A stretch of DNA of 12,286 nucleotides from Entrophospora sp. SA101 (Eukaryota; Glomeromycota; Glomeromycetes; Entrophosporales; Entrophosporaceae), in assembly GCA_958430865.1 (NCBI GenBank), contig CAUDNR010001399.1:3106-15391 (forward strand), written 5' to 3'. Position 1 is the stretch's first letter. The number at the start of each line of letters is the position of its first letter. Below the pieces are notes generated by a model that saw only the letters and a program-made list of their open reading frames with translations, did not search any database and was not told the origin of the DNA. The translations under genes and the position numbers were made by a program. Below are positions 1-9,209 of this stretch, in pieces.

Positions 1-314
1 TGTAACACGAAAATCATATACTGAAATGGAAATGTGATAATTGCAAATGTCGATCAAAATAGAATTTCTACTATGCTACGGAATACGGAACCTGTATTAG
101 TATGTTAATATACTCTTCAGGACTTTCAGATTTGGCCATTGAGAGTTTTGGTCACATATATAATCTAAACTGTCTAATAAAATTCTTATTTTCAATTAGT
201 TAAATTAATTGATTGGTAGTTGAAAATAAAATTGATCTATCTATTGATTGTATTTTATATTACTTTGATTATTAATCAATTCAAAGCCAAAACAAAATAA
301 ATACTTGATAAATT
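1..314. other. AT-rich stretch with no recognisable gene
   Basis: I see no sustained reading frame, RNA gene or clear repeat here. The sequence is AT-rich with scattered TTAATT and ATTAAT runs and simply precedes the decayed frame at 315-698. Confidence 0.5.
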
Positions 315-698
315 TTAATTTATGTTAAAAATTACAAAATCATCAGACATGTTAATGATAAAGTGTAATATATTTCCCAGGTATTCCCTGTATCTTATAC
401 TAACTAATAGTGTTAAAGCAAGTTGTTATAACTGTCCAAAGGCTTCCTCTTCTAATAGCTGCTCAAAGGTATTAATAGTCTATGAGGTGCAGTCTGTTGC
501 TTGGTGTGTTTCTCTTATCCAATCCCAAAAGATTAAAAATTGAGCAGAAAAGTTTCAATTAATGTGATGACAAATTGCACAAGATGTGTCACTATGTACT
601 TGCGATATATTCCTTATGATTAGGTACCATTGATGGTTTTGATTATGGATCTCTGTATTCTCTTGTATAAGTTGTATTGTGTCTTGATCTATATTCAT
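315..698 (-). pseudogene. Decayed coding-like frame with three in-frame stops, unidentified
   Basis: On the minus strand an ATG at 698 opens a frame of 127 sense and stop codons that ends at the TAA at 317-315. Three stops interrupt it: TGA at 557-555, then a TAG and a TAA further on. The open runs are about 47, 24, 16 and 40 codons, long for DNA this AT-rich. Peptide stretches look protein-like, for example CAICHH (a CxxCH zinc-knuckle-like motif), FLIFWDWIRETHQ and FEQLLEEEAFGQL. An in-frame stop lies directly before the ATG, so nothing extends upstream. I do not recognise the family. A fragment of an old transposon gene is possible but unproven, and chance openness in one frame is the main alternative. 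Confidence 0.3.
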
Positions 699-734
699 TC
701 AATCAATCCTCGTAAGGATCTGAAAAGGTAATAG

Positions 735-805
735 AATGAAAAAAAATAAAAGCTATCTCGCAAGGCAATAAAATAATAAAAAATAAAAATAAAAATAAAA
801 ATAAA
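735..805. repeat. A/T-rich simple repeat (AAAATA-type)
   Basis: This is a run of degenerate AAATA/AAAATA units with no coding frame, read as simple sequence repeat. Confidence 0.6.
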
Positions 806-873
806 GTACTAAAAAGAATAATAAAATGTAAAAAGAATTTGAAGGAATCCATAGATTCAATTAAGATTTCTGA

Positions 874-1057
874 TTTTTATATCTTCTTTGGCGTAAGTTT
901 CCACACAACTCGCACCAAGTTGTCACCAATTAAATTTGGGAGAGCATATTTTTAATTGGTGATAACAATTATTTTTATTTTTGTGTGGATCAGAATGAAT
1001 AGGGGATCAATGAATTGATTTGGATTTGTGAATAATTTTGGTTAAAGAAGATAAAAA
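874..1057. repeat. Nested inverted repeat, possible MITE-like remnant
   Basis: The inner arms are TCCACACAA at 900-908, matched exactly by TTGTGTGGA at 981-989, and GTTGTCACCAATTAAA at 919-934, matched 15 of 16 by the complement of 951-966 around a 16-nt spacer. An outer pair, TTTTTATATCTTCTTT at 874-889 and AAAGAAGATAAAAA at 1044-1057, is complementary apart from a 2-nt indel. The distances between inner and outer arms differ (10 nt on the left, 54 nt on the right), so this is not one simple stem. It may be a non-autonomous element or a structured relic. No transposase frame is present and I see no clear target-site duplication. Confidence 0.5.
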
Positions 1058-1183
1058 GTTTAAATAAAATATTTCTATTTTATTTATTTAGTTTTATTTA
1101 GTTGAAACTAATTAACTTATTAACAAGTTACTTTTACATTAGGTCGAAATTGAGTTCTTCATACACATATTCATTACATATTA

Positions 1184-1275
1184 GCCCGAATTGGGCAATT
1201 CCGCTCGGTTTGGGCAATTCCGCCCAGATTGGGTGCTTTTGCCCACTTTGTACTTTGGCGATTTCGCCCAGAACG
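1184..1275. repeat. GC-rich tandem array of 19-bp hairpin units
   Basis: Three 19-bp units sit head to tail (1191-1209, 1210-1228, 1229-1247), each starting TTGGG. A fourth follows after a 6-bp spacer (1254-1272). Unit 2 is TGGGC-AATTCC-GCCCA, a 5-bp stem with a 6-nt loop; unit 4 can form GGCGA/TCGCC; and GCCC-GAATT-GGGC at 1184-1196 adds a hairpin at the left edge. The array is strikingly GC-rich within very AT-rich surroundings. A forward reading frame crosses it, but its peptide merely reflects the repeat and I do not call a gene. Confidence 0.7.
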
Positions 1276-1511
1276 GACAGAATCGTCATTAATCTCTGCT
1301 AAATAAAGTTAAATAAATATGAATATGCTACAGATTAATTAAATATGCGGAACGTAACACGAATTCAAAAGATAATAAATAATTATACACGTTATTAATA
1401 ATAAATAGAAAATATAAATATAAATATTGTTAGCTTGGCCTAAAAACCTCCTAAACTTTGGGCAAATTTTAAAAGTATATAAGTCATTTTCTGTCCTATC
1501 TTTTAAAAAAA

Positions 1512-1600
1512 TAGCTCAATTAGTTGATAGAATATGTATTTAGTTTTAATATAATAAAGAGATTTTCAAAAAAAAATCTTTGTTGTAGAGTTCTATTCTT
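1512..1600 (+). ncRNA. tRNA-like A box and B box, decayed tRNA or SINE head
   Basis: TAGCTCAATTAG at 1512-1523 matches an internal pol III A box of the D-arm type (compare TAGCTCAATTGG). AGTTCTATTC at 1589-1598 matches a B box (GGTTCGATTC) at 8 of 10 positions. The order and spacing resemble a tRNA-derived promoter with a long insert. The acceptor, D and anticodon stems do not pair properly, so this is not a functional tRNA. It is best read as a relic of a tRNA-derived SINE or a tRNA pseudogene, and it lies inside the candidate inverted-repeat element. Confidence 0.3.
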
Positions 1601-1645
1601 TTAAAACATGTACTTTACTATGTTCATTGAACGCTAGGATCATTG

Positions 1646-1708
1646 CTAAATTTAGACTAGTTTTTGATCATCATTACGAAATTTAGACTAATTTCGACCA
1701 TCATATCT
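1646..1708 (+). repeat. Short tandem direct repeat, about 31 bp by 2
   Basis: Two adjacent degenerate copies share AAATTTAGACTA, a TTTnGA block and a CATCAT block (about 1646-1678 and 1679-1708). A third partial start, AAATTTGG, follows. The repeat is non-coding. Confidence 0.5.
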
Positions 1709-2091
1709 AAATTTGGCAGTAAGAAATAACTTTTTAATCAAAATCACGTGAAGCCCTTTTTTAAATTTTATGAACGAATCACGAAATCGCAATTTATTGA
1801 AATTTGAGTGCATGGCGCAGCAATATGAGGTCTTTAGACCGAGCCAACCATAATAAAAATAAAATTATGAAAATAAAAATTGATTAAATAAAATAATAAT
1901 AATAAAAATATAAATATAAATAAAATTTAACTTGGCCCGAAATTAAAAGATTCAGCTAAAATATCCTCGTTGTCATTTGATTCTGGTAACATTATCACAA
2001 AATATGTATTAATATTATCACATTTTCTAACTTTTGAATTTTCAAAAATAACAAATACAATGGTTTTTCCAAAAAAAATAAATAAATAAAT

Positions 2092-5000
2092 TTAATAATT
2101 ATTTTTTGAATTCTTAATTTCATTCAACAAAATTTGTATTTGAGTCAACAATTGATCATTATTATTATTAAATTTATTTTCCATTTCCTTGAGGCCATCT
2201 TTAAGATTTTTTTCCATTTCCTTCATATTGTTTTCAAGAATATTTTCAATTTGTTGAAACCTTGAATCAATATCATTTTCTGTTTTTTTAGACACTTCAA
2301 CAAGTTTGTCTTCAATTTGTTGAAATCTTGAATCAAAATTATTTTCTGTTTTTTCAGATACTTCAACAAATTTGTTTTCAATTTGTTGAAATCTTGAATC
2401 AAAATCATTTTCTGTTTTTTTAGTCACTTCAACAAATTTGTCTTCAATTTGTTGAAATTTTGAATCAAAATTATTTTCTGTTTTTTTAGTCACTTCGGCA
2501 AGTTCTCTAAGCCTATCAGAAATATATGGGAGATCTTCTTCATTCTCATTGCTATCATCTATTTCTTTAATTTTTTTACAAATATCACCAATTGGTGCAT
2601 CATAGTATCTAACAAAAAAAAAATTTTTAAAAGGAATTTATCAAAATGATTTAATTGATTAAATGATTATTATTATATTTACAATGTATCTGGAAACCAG
2701 TTTCTCCAACGACGTTGATTAGGAAATAAATAAAATAATTCAATCTCTGTGATAATTTTTGCTCTTTGAGCCAAGAATGCTTCATTTGTATTATAATGTT
2801 CAATTTCATTGCTAAGCAAACCAATGAATAAGTTCATTAGGTATACCACAACTATGAATGAAAATGCAACTACTAATACTGTAAGATATGAATCATCTTG
2901 TAACACCCAAGCTCCAAATGCTCCATTATCTCCTAATAAAAAAATCAATCAAATTAATTATTTAACCTAATTATTATTTAATGAAATATATAATTACCTG
3001 CAAGGAAATTATACATTGCCAGAATTGAAGAAGAAAATTGTGCAAACATATTTGTATTGTCATTAGGTAGCTGAACAAAAAATGGATCTTGACTATATGA
3101 ATTGTTGTTTGCAAAATATGTATAATATTTATTAACAAGGTTCCAAGGATTGTTGGTATCATCATTGAAATCAGGGTTGTCTAATGCAAAATTTTGTCTT
3201 GGTTTCAATAATAAAAAAAATGCATGTGAAAAGCTTAAAATGATTATCATTATTATAATTAAGAACCAAAAGACTCTTTTAGCAACTTCTATAATAATGG
3301 CAAAATATGCTCCAAAATGTTTAAAAACCCTTAAAAATAACATTAATCTTAAATCCAATAATAAATTTGATGCAGAAATCAGTTGAACAGGTGGTGAAAT
3401 ATTATAATATAACCATAGAATTGAAGTAATAATTGCTAAGGAATAGGCACCTAGATCTATTAATAATTAATATAATATTATTATTAATAATTAATTAATT
3501 ATTAACAATAAAAATGATAATAATAAAGTAACATCACACCAAAGTAATTCCAGAAATCTGTGATATATTTCAATGGTTTCCAGATAAATTGTCTAACTTC
3601 TACTGTGAGATGAATTGCCCCAAGGACAATTGTTGTTGTTAATAATGAATTTCTATTATCATCAGATAACTGATCTTGTGAAGTGGAAGTTGCAATAACA
3701 AAGCTTAATAAAAATACTATATAAAAAATCAATATTCCAATATAATATCCAAATCCAAAAGTGTTCCATTTATGATCCAAAATTAGTTCAATATTCAAAT
3801 GCTTGTATAATTCTAAAGTATCCAATACAACTAATTCAACAAATATACTATTATCTGGCTTATATAATAATTCTTCCAATAATGAACATTTGGTTTTGTA
3901 TGGTTTGTATGTAAGTAATCCAGGATATGGAATTATCAATTTTACACAAGGTTTAGCATTATCTTTATTGAAATTTTTGTATAAAAACCTTCTAAATTTT
4001 TCAAATATTCCAAATATTCCTTTTTTGTCTATTCTAAGCCTTTCAAACTTTAAAAAAAAATACCAAAAGCTTTTCTTTTTATAAATAAAATTTTCATTGA
4101 CCATTGCATTATAAACAATTACTTCACTAAAAATGTTATCATTAAATGGAAATAATATCATTGAAGTTTGATTAAAGAATTTTGACAATTTTTGATGATT
4201 TTTTTGTAATCTTGGTAATTCTGATATAATTATTTTTAATAAACTAATATTTGACACAGTATCTTTTTTAAAATATTTAAGACAGGAATCAAATAATTCT
4301 TCTACAAATATGCTATCATTTACATTTAATGCTAATCCTAAAAAATTTTCTCCATGTCTGAAATTATATAAATCATCCAACATATATAAAATCATTTCTT
4401 TATAAGGTTGTCTGGAAATTTGATGTCTATCAATATATGAACAATCATCTTTAGTAACATTATCAAAATTAAATAAATAGTCTTCAATATTATTATTGTC
4501 TATAGCTGTTTTGATTTTTTTTAATATTTCTTTTCCATTGCCAGTCCTGTGTCCTCTTTTGTAACTACAATGATATCTTTCTTTAACAATATACTTTGTA
4601 GTTATTTTAGAACTTTGATTATTAAATGACAAAATGCATATATAATAGGTTGTTATTAAAATTAAATCATCATTATTCAGTAATTTACAGTATTTAAATT
4701 TTTCGAAATTCTTAAAAGCATATTCATCAATTGTTAGAAATTCCTCTTCTATTTCATTATCAATTTTTTGAGCTTTTATATTAATATTTTGAAAATCTTT
4801 TCCATACTCTACTGACCATTTAATAGTTTTGCCTGGTTCAATATCAAATTCTTTTGGTGTTTCATAATCCTTGTCATTAAGTTTTTCATATATTTCACTT
4901 AATGTTTGTCCTATATATAAATACCTATTTTTTATACATATTTGTTGAACAGTGTCTAATTTTTCTTTGTTAATTTCTTTAATGTAAATTTGATTTTTGA

Positions 5001-6194
5001 TAGCCATAACTATTTTATTATCTGATATGGTTGGTCCAAATATGATATTATTTTTATCTTCGTATGTATTTCCTATAACATATACATTAAAATATTCAGT
5101 AATATCTACAGAGTTATCTAAATTATAAGGATCCATTAATTTACAAATGTAATTATTTGTATTTATATTATACAATATTAATAATAAACATTCTAGTTGA
5201 CTTTTGATAACCATAAAATCTAATTTTTTAACAATGATATTTTTTTCCAATTCAACTGTAAGATAAAAAGTAAATAAATAAATATGGTGTATAAATAAAT
5301 AAACAGATAAAATAAATAAATAAACAAAAACAAACAAACAAACAAACAATACTTACATGAAGAAATAATAATATTATGTTTTATTGAATAAACTATTATT
5401 TTTGAAGTAGTTTTATAATATAATGTCATCATTGTTTTGCCTTGATTAAATATTATATCAGTATGATTTTTTTTACATATTAAATAACAACTATCTTGAT
5501 ATGATATAGTTGTTGGTTTCAATTTCCATCGTGATAATAATGAAAACTTATCACTTAATAGAAGATAATTAGAATTTATAAAATAACCTATATATTTTCT
5601 ATAATAATCATAACTGTAAATGTGATATTTTGATTTATGAACCAATTCACTATTTTCATTATATGAATAACGGTATAAATAATCCCATCCTATTATTATA
5701 AAACCATTATCTGTAATGAACCCCCCACATTTACCAATAATTGGATAAAAAGATATGACCTTTTTTGAAAGATCAAGTAACCCTATAGAATTAGTTTTTA
5801 AATGATGCAAATTTTTATTACTGTTTATTGTCTATAATATAATACACATAATAAATAGTCATATTTACTTACTACTACGTTGAAAACCATCACATATAAG
5901 CATATATTTATTAGAAACATCCATTATGTGTACCTTTTCTATATAAGAATGACAAGAAATAAGAAAAGAATAATCTTTGTTATCTTGTAGGATTGCTCCT
6001 TTGTCAACAGTCCATACAGCAATAGATCCAAGAGATCTATTTTGTTTACTAAGAGTTATTAAAAACTTATGATCAGGACTACACTTTATTTCATCAATGG
6101 GACATCCATTATGTGGATTAATTATAGTTTGTTGTTCAATAGTAATTGGATTTTCAGTATTATTTTCTGATATTTCATCATTATCTTCTCCCAT
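2092..6194 (-). CDS. TRP-like cation channel with WD40-like N-terminus and coiled-coil tail (six exons)
   Basis: Proposed exons, minus strand: 6194-5869, 5820-5357, 5255-3540, 3456-2998, 2932-2683 and 2608-2092, giving about 1,243 residues. Phases match at each junction; only the first junction is uncertain. Residues 1 to about 270 carry WD40-like strands, such as DEIKCSPDHKFLITLS followed by AVWTVD. A long helical region follows. Six hydrophobic segments begin near residue 790 (YIGILIFYIVFLLSFVIA); the third intron joins FWNYF to DLGAYSL. A pore-helix-like stretch (SSSILAMYNFLAGDNGAFG, joined across the fourth intron) precedes an S6-like VYLMNLFIGLLSNEI, which resembles TRPV S6. Residues 1111-1198 are four 22-residue coiled-coil repeats. 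The start is the first ATG, in AAAATGG context. The architecture suggests a tetrameric cation channel, probably in a membrane facing Ca2+ stores or the cell surface; ion selectivity cannot be read from sequence. The frame is intact throughout, and I recall similar proteins as a large family in Rhizophagus. Confidence 0.85.
2230..2493 (-). repeat. Four 66-bp in-frame tandem repeats encoding a 22-residue coiled-coil unit
   Basis: The units lie at 2493-2428, 2427-2362, 2361-2296 and a more diverged fourth at 2295-2230. Each encodes a variant of TKKTEN-FDS-FQQIE-KFVEV. Hydrophobic spacing is 4-3-4-3-4-4 over 22 residues, that is two 11-residue (hendecad) turns, which favours a nearly straight multi-stranded coil. 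The repeat follows the channel's S6 linker and probably drives subunit assembly. Exact length in 66-bp steps suggests recent slippage or unequal exchange. Confidence 0.85.
5256..5356 (-). other. Channel gene intron 2, low-complexity (TTTG/TTTA repeats)
   Basis: The donor is GTAAGT at 5356-5351 and the acceptor TTACAG ends at 5256. On the minus strand the interior is GTTTGTTTG then ATTTATTT repeats. At 101 bp it is the longest intron in the gene. Splicing joins phase 1 to phase 1 and gives a Phe codon. Retention would keep the exon-2 frame open for about 47 codons of hydrophobic peptide before a stop near 5220. Confidence 0.8.
5821..5868 (-). other. Channel gene intron 1 (48 bp; exact borders uncertain)
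   Basis: The preferred model uses donor GTAAAT (5868) and acceptor CAG (ending 5821), keeping NSIGLLDLSKK in the protein. A better-looking donor, GTAAGT at 5872, fits in frame only with acceptor TAG ending at 5783. That would make a 90-bp intron and a protein 14 residues shorter. I prefer the first because the retained residues look like a WD40-type strand. Confidence 0.55.
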
Positions 6195-6785
6195 TTTTAT
6201 AAAAGAATTAATTGAAAATATGTTAGAGTTTTTGTTTTTTTTTTTTAATAAGAAATGTAAGGAAGGATGGTGTAAATAATAATAATATATAGTAACTTAT
6301 GAATCACGGAAAATTAATAAATAAATCGGAAATGATTTGTGAAAGTTGCACGAAAAGAAAATCGGAAAACTGATCAAGAATCCAAACTGGTCCAATTTGA
6401 TATTGTTACTCAATCACTGCTATAAACCAATTAACTTATGGAAATTATTGAGGATGAATTCTAAATTGTAGCGGGCCTTTAATTCTTAGATTCTAAATAG
6501 CAATAGTAATGAGTTTTCTTGAAGTTGATAAATTTTATATTTTGGATACAATTATCTTCTTCAATTAATATTATTTCATTCTGTTGTTCAATTTATTTTT
6601 GCATTGTTATATTCATCAGTAATATAAATATAAATATCATTCGAAATAGTGTTTTTGTCTAATAAATTCTTAATTTATCAATCTTATCAATCAGGGAATT
6701 TTTTATATAAGATCGACAGAGCTAAGATAACATACAAACATGTAAATCATTTCTTTTAATTATATAGTAAATGTGCCCCGAAATT
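6195..6785. other. Upstream region of the channel gene, no gene seen
   Basis: This is AT-rich intergenic DNA. In the transcript sense a poly-A-like run (6231-6246 on the plus strand is T-rich) and TTTTATAAAA lie just before the channel start codon, with no upstream ATG in the nearest 70 bases. I could not assign a TATA box or a transcription start. Confidence 0.5.
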
Positions 6786-7068
6786 TTATATTGGTTGACA
6801 AACAATCTGCGAATTAATGGTAAAAATATTATTTTGTTCATTGATATTTTGGTTTTCAAAAGGAATGTATTTTTTCCCATTAGTAGGCTCACATGCTTGC
6901 AAATAATAAGAGAACATAATTGTGATCCATCAACTATCAAATAATCAAAATTAGAAAAGGTTCCAGAATCAATTGATTTGTATAAACAGTTTTATTAAAG
7001 TTTCTGTAAGGGCCTGAATTTTCACAACCAGTAACTGAGCAAGGACCTTGATTAGGATTGCAAGACAT
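6786..7068 (-). pseudogene. Small cysteine-rich protein pseudogene with two frameshifts
   Basis: The ATG at 7068 starts MSCNPNQGPC followed by SVTGCENSGPYRNFNKT, then the frame runs out at 6939-6937. Coding sense resumes in a second frame around 6985 (SIDSGTFSNFDYLIVDGSQ, then LCS). It moves to a third near 6915 (YYLQACEPTNGKKYIPFE), ending at the TAA at 6788-6786. Each step is a net -1 or +2. The combined product would be roughly 93 residues with Cys at the start, centre and end of the domain, suggesting a small zinc-binding module. I recall similar Cys-rich N-termini in repetitive Rhizophagus proteins but cannot name the family. Introns cannot explain 1-2 nt frame steps. Confidence 0.5.
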
Positions 7069-7091
7069 GTTTAAAAAAATAAATTGTTTAA

Positions 7092-7097
7092 TTTATT
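7092..7097 (-). promoter_or_regulatory. Possible polyadenylation signal for the ATPase transcript
   Basis: AATAAA reads on the minus strand about 217 nt after the ATPase stop codon. AT-rich DNA yields this hexamer often by chance, so support is weak. Confidence 0.2.
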
Positions 7098-7138
7098 TAT
7101 AATTATAAGTTAAAATATTTACAGTTAAATTATTTTCC

Positions 7139-7155
7139 ATATATATATATATATA
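7139..7155. repeat. (AT)8 microsatellite
   Basis: An uninterrupted AT dinucleotide run lies between the ATPase 3' end and the cysteine-rich pseudogene. Confidence 0.9.
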
Positions 7156-7240
7156 AATAAAGATTGTGTAGATTGTGTAATGTTATAATTTCGAATGTCA
7201 ACCAAAAACTATTCTATATACTTTGCCTATTTCTATTTCC

Positions 7241-7272
7241 TTTTTTTTTTTTTTTGTTTTTAAAAAAAAAAA
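7241..7272. repeat. T15-G-T5-A11 homopolymer palindrome in the ATPase 3' flank
   Basis: Fifteen T, one G and five T are followed directly by eleven A, so the sequence can fold on itself. It lies about 40 nt past the ATPase stop codon, in the probable 3' UTR. Run lengths are prone to sequencing error. Confidence 0.8.
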
Positions 7273-8577
7273 TAAATAAATAAAATCATACAACTTTATG
7301 AATTTCTTTTATGTTATCGAAATGCACTATTATTACTATTAGGCGATCCACCTTGAAAAATTTGATTCCTTGATATTGATTTGATAGTAGATAAATCTAA
7401 TTGAGTGGCACTTGGATTATTCCCATCAATATATTGTGTTGGTACCAATCCTGCTCCAACTGATGCAGATGTCAAGGTTGGAACCATTGCAGCTGCTGTA
7501 AAAGTATTTGATCTTGTTTCAAAAGCTCCAAATCTGCCACCACGAAATATCTTAAAAACTCCCAATTGATTTTGTGCTTTAAGAATTGCTTTGTAACATT
7601 TCTGTTCTGGTATCATAACTGAATATGGTGGTGAATCCCTATTGATTGATGTATCTGACATTGTGTTGTCAGATTTGGTATAACATATGAAAAATTCATT
7701 AGGTATTAATTGAATTATAATTCCAAATGGTATTGACACAAATCCAGCTATTACACACAATAACCACTCGAATATGTTAAGATGGGTAGTGTGAAATGCT
7801 ACACTACCAAATTCAATTACAAGTATTTGTCCAGCAACCATCACAAAAAATATGATCATTAAAATTTTATTTGCTGTTGCATTTTTGAATATATTCAATT
7901 TATAATTTAAACAATGACAACTACAAAAGGAATGGAAAGGCAAAAACCATTAATAATGTAATTATTATTTTTTTTTTTTTTAAGAAAATTTTTTTTACTT
8001 ACTTGATTCCATTAAAAACTTGTAAGAAAACAAAAGTATTAAATATAACAGTTCCCAATCTCAATTTAGCTATTTCTCTATCATCAAGTGAATCATAATT
8101 TAAGATACCATCACCAGCATAGAGTAAAACCAATGTTATCACCAATTGAAAAAGACTTTGACTGAGTATCATTTTCCACGCATCAAAAGTTATAAGAGAT
8201 GCAGTTTTGGGTTCAGGGTTACGATTTAATAGTTCAGGTATTGGTGAATCAGTAGCAAGTGCAAATGTGGCAAGAGTATCCATGATAAGATTAACCCATA
8301 ATAGTTGTACAGCAGTAAGAACAGACTTTTGATCACTGCTTGACACAGCAGATATAAACATCAAGACTACTGCTGTGACATTGACTGTTAATTGAAATTG
8401 TAAAAACTTTTTCACAGAATCATTTACACATCTTCCCCACATAATGGCTTTAACTATACTTGCAAATTTATCATCCATTAAAATAATTGAAGATGCTTCC
8501 TTTGCTACCTCAGTACCAGCAATACCCATTGAGAAACCAACATTGGCTGTTTTAAGAGCAGGCCCGTCATTTACACC

Positions 8578-8580
8578 ACC
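8578..8580 (-). other. Gly codon replacing the first Asp of the hinge motif TGDGxND
   Basis: The codons read ACT GGT GGT GGT GTA AAT GAC, giving TGGGVND. The missing Asp helps bind Mg2+ and position the phosphate in the P domain. One A-to-G change explains it; the second Asp is kept. Confidence 0.95.
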
Positions 8581-9194
8581 ACCAGTAACAGCAACAACTT
8601 CACCCGTTTCTCTTAAAAAATCAACCAAAACTTTTTTATCTTCAGGACTAGACCTTGCAAGAATCTGTAATTTTGGTACAACATTGTGCATTTCTTCAGA
8701 TGAAAGATTACGAAACATTGGGCCCTCCATAACTTTGCCATCAATATATATACCACATTGAGATGCAATAGATTTTGCTGTTAGAAGATTGTCACCAGTC
8801 ACCATACAAACTCTCACACCTGCCTTTTTACAATCCAAGACAGCTTCTCTTGCACCAGATCTTAATGGATCCTCAATGCCCATTATGCCTATCAATGTTA
8901 TATTTTCTGTCAAATTTTCAAATTTAACTTCACACCCATCATCAGCAGCCATGTTTTTTGGTGGCCATTCATCAAAATCACGATAAGCTAGAGCAATAGT
9001 TGTTAAACTTTGGGTGGCATAATGATCTATTATTTTATGAAGCATTTCATTATCCCCATATACTAAATCAACCACATAAGCATCACTATCAAATGCTAAT
9101 TTATTGGTTAGTTTAATTGTTTTTGTTGCGTTTTTAAGCAAAACTTCACTGGCACCTTTTATTAAGAATCTAAATTTATTATCATTTAATTTTA

Positions 9195-9209
9195 CTACTA
9201 TACCCCCAT
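9195..9209 (-). other. Frameshift in the ATPase nucleotide-binding domain at a G5 run
   Basis: Upstream the frame reads ...GSERKAMGV, then TAG, TAG and TAA. In the next frame the family sequence resumes as IVVKLNDNKFRF, then LIKGASEV. The shift falls at ATG-GGGG-TATAG (minus strand, 9209-9198). Removing two bases or adding one would restore continuity. No intron can fit. Confidence 0.9.

Larger units (their letters stand above)
1425..1852. mobile_element. Candidate short element with 26-bp terminal inverted repeats
   Basis: The left end (1425-1450, containing TTAGCTTGGCC and ending TAAAAACCTC) pairs with the reverse complement of 1827-1852 (containing GGTTGGCTCGGTC and ending TAAAGACCTC) at 21 of 26 positions. 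The 428-bp span has no coding capacity, as expected for a non-autonomous element. The flanks are AT-rich, so a target duplication cannot be told from background. A related motif, AACTTGGCC, recurs at 1929-1937 after a similar AATATAAATATAAAT lead-in, which could be a second, partial end. Family unknown. Confidence 0.4.

Noticed and set aside
322..543. Plus-strand 73-codon frame
   Set aside because: It overlaps the better-looking minus-strand decayed frame, and its peptide has no recognisable feature.
1102..1302. Plus-strand 66-codon frame
   Set aside because: It is mostly a translation of the GC-rich hairpin array and its AT-rich flank, with no domain sense.
8444..8986. Plus-strand open frames opposite the ATPase
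   Set aside because: They are antisense shadows of a strongly conserved coding exon on the minus strand.
9198..9207. Tiny intron to explain the ATPase frame break
   Set aside because: The only GT...AG pair near the break spans 6 nt, far too short to splice, and its removal would still leave a stop.
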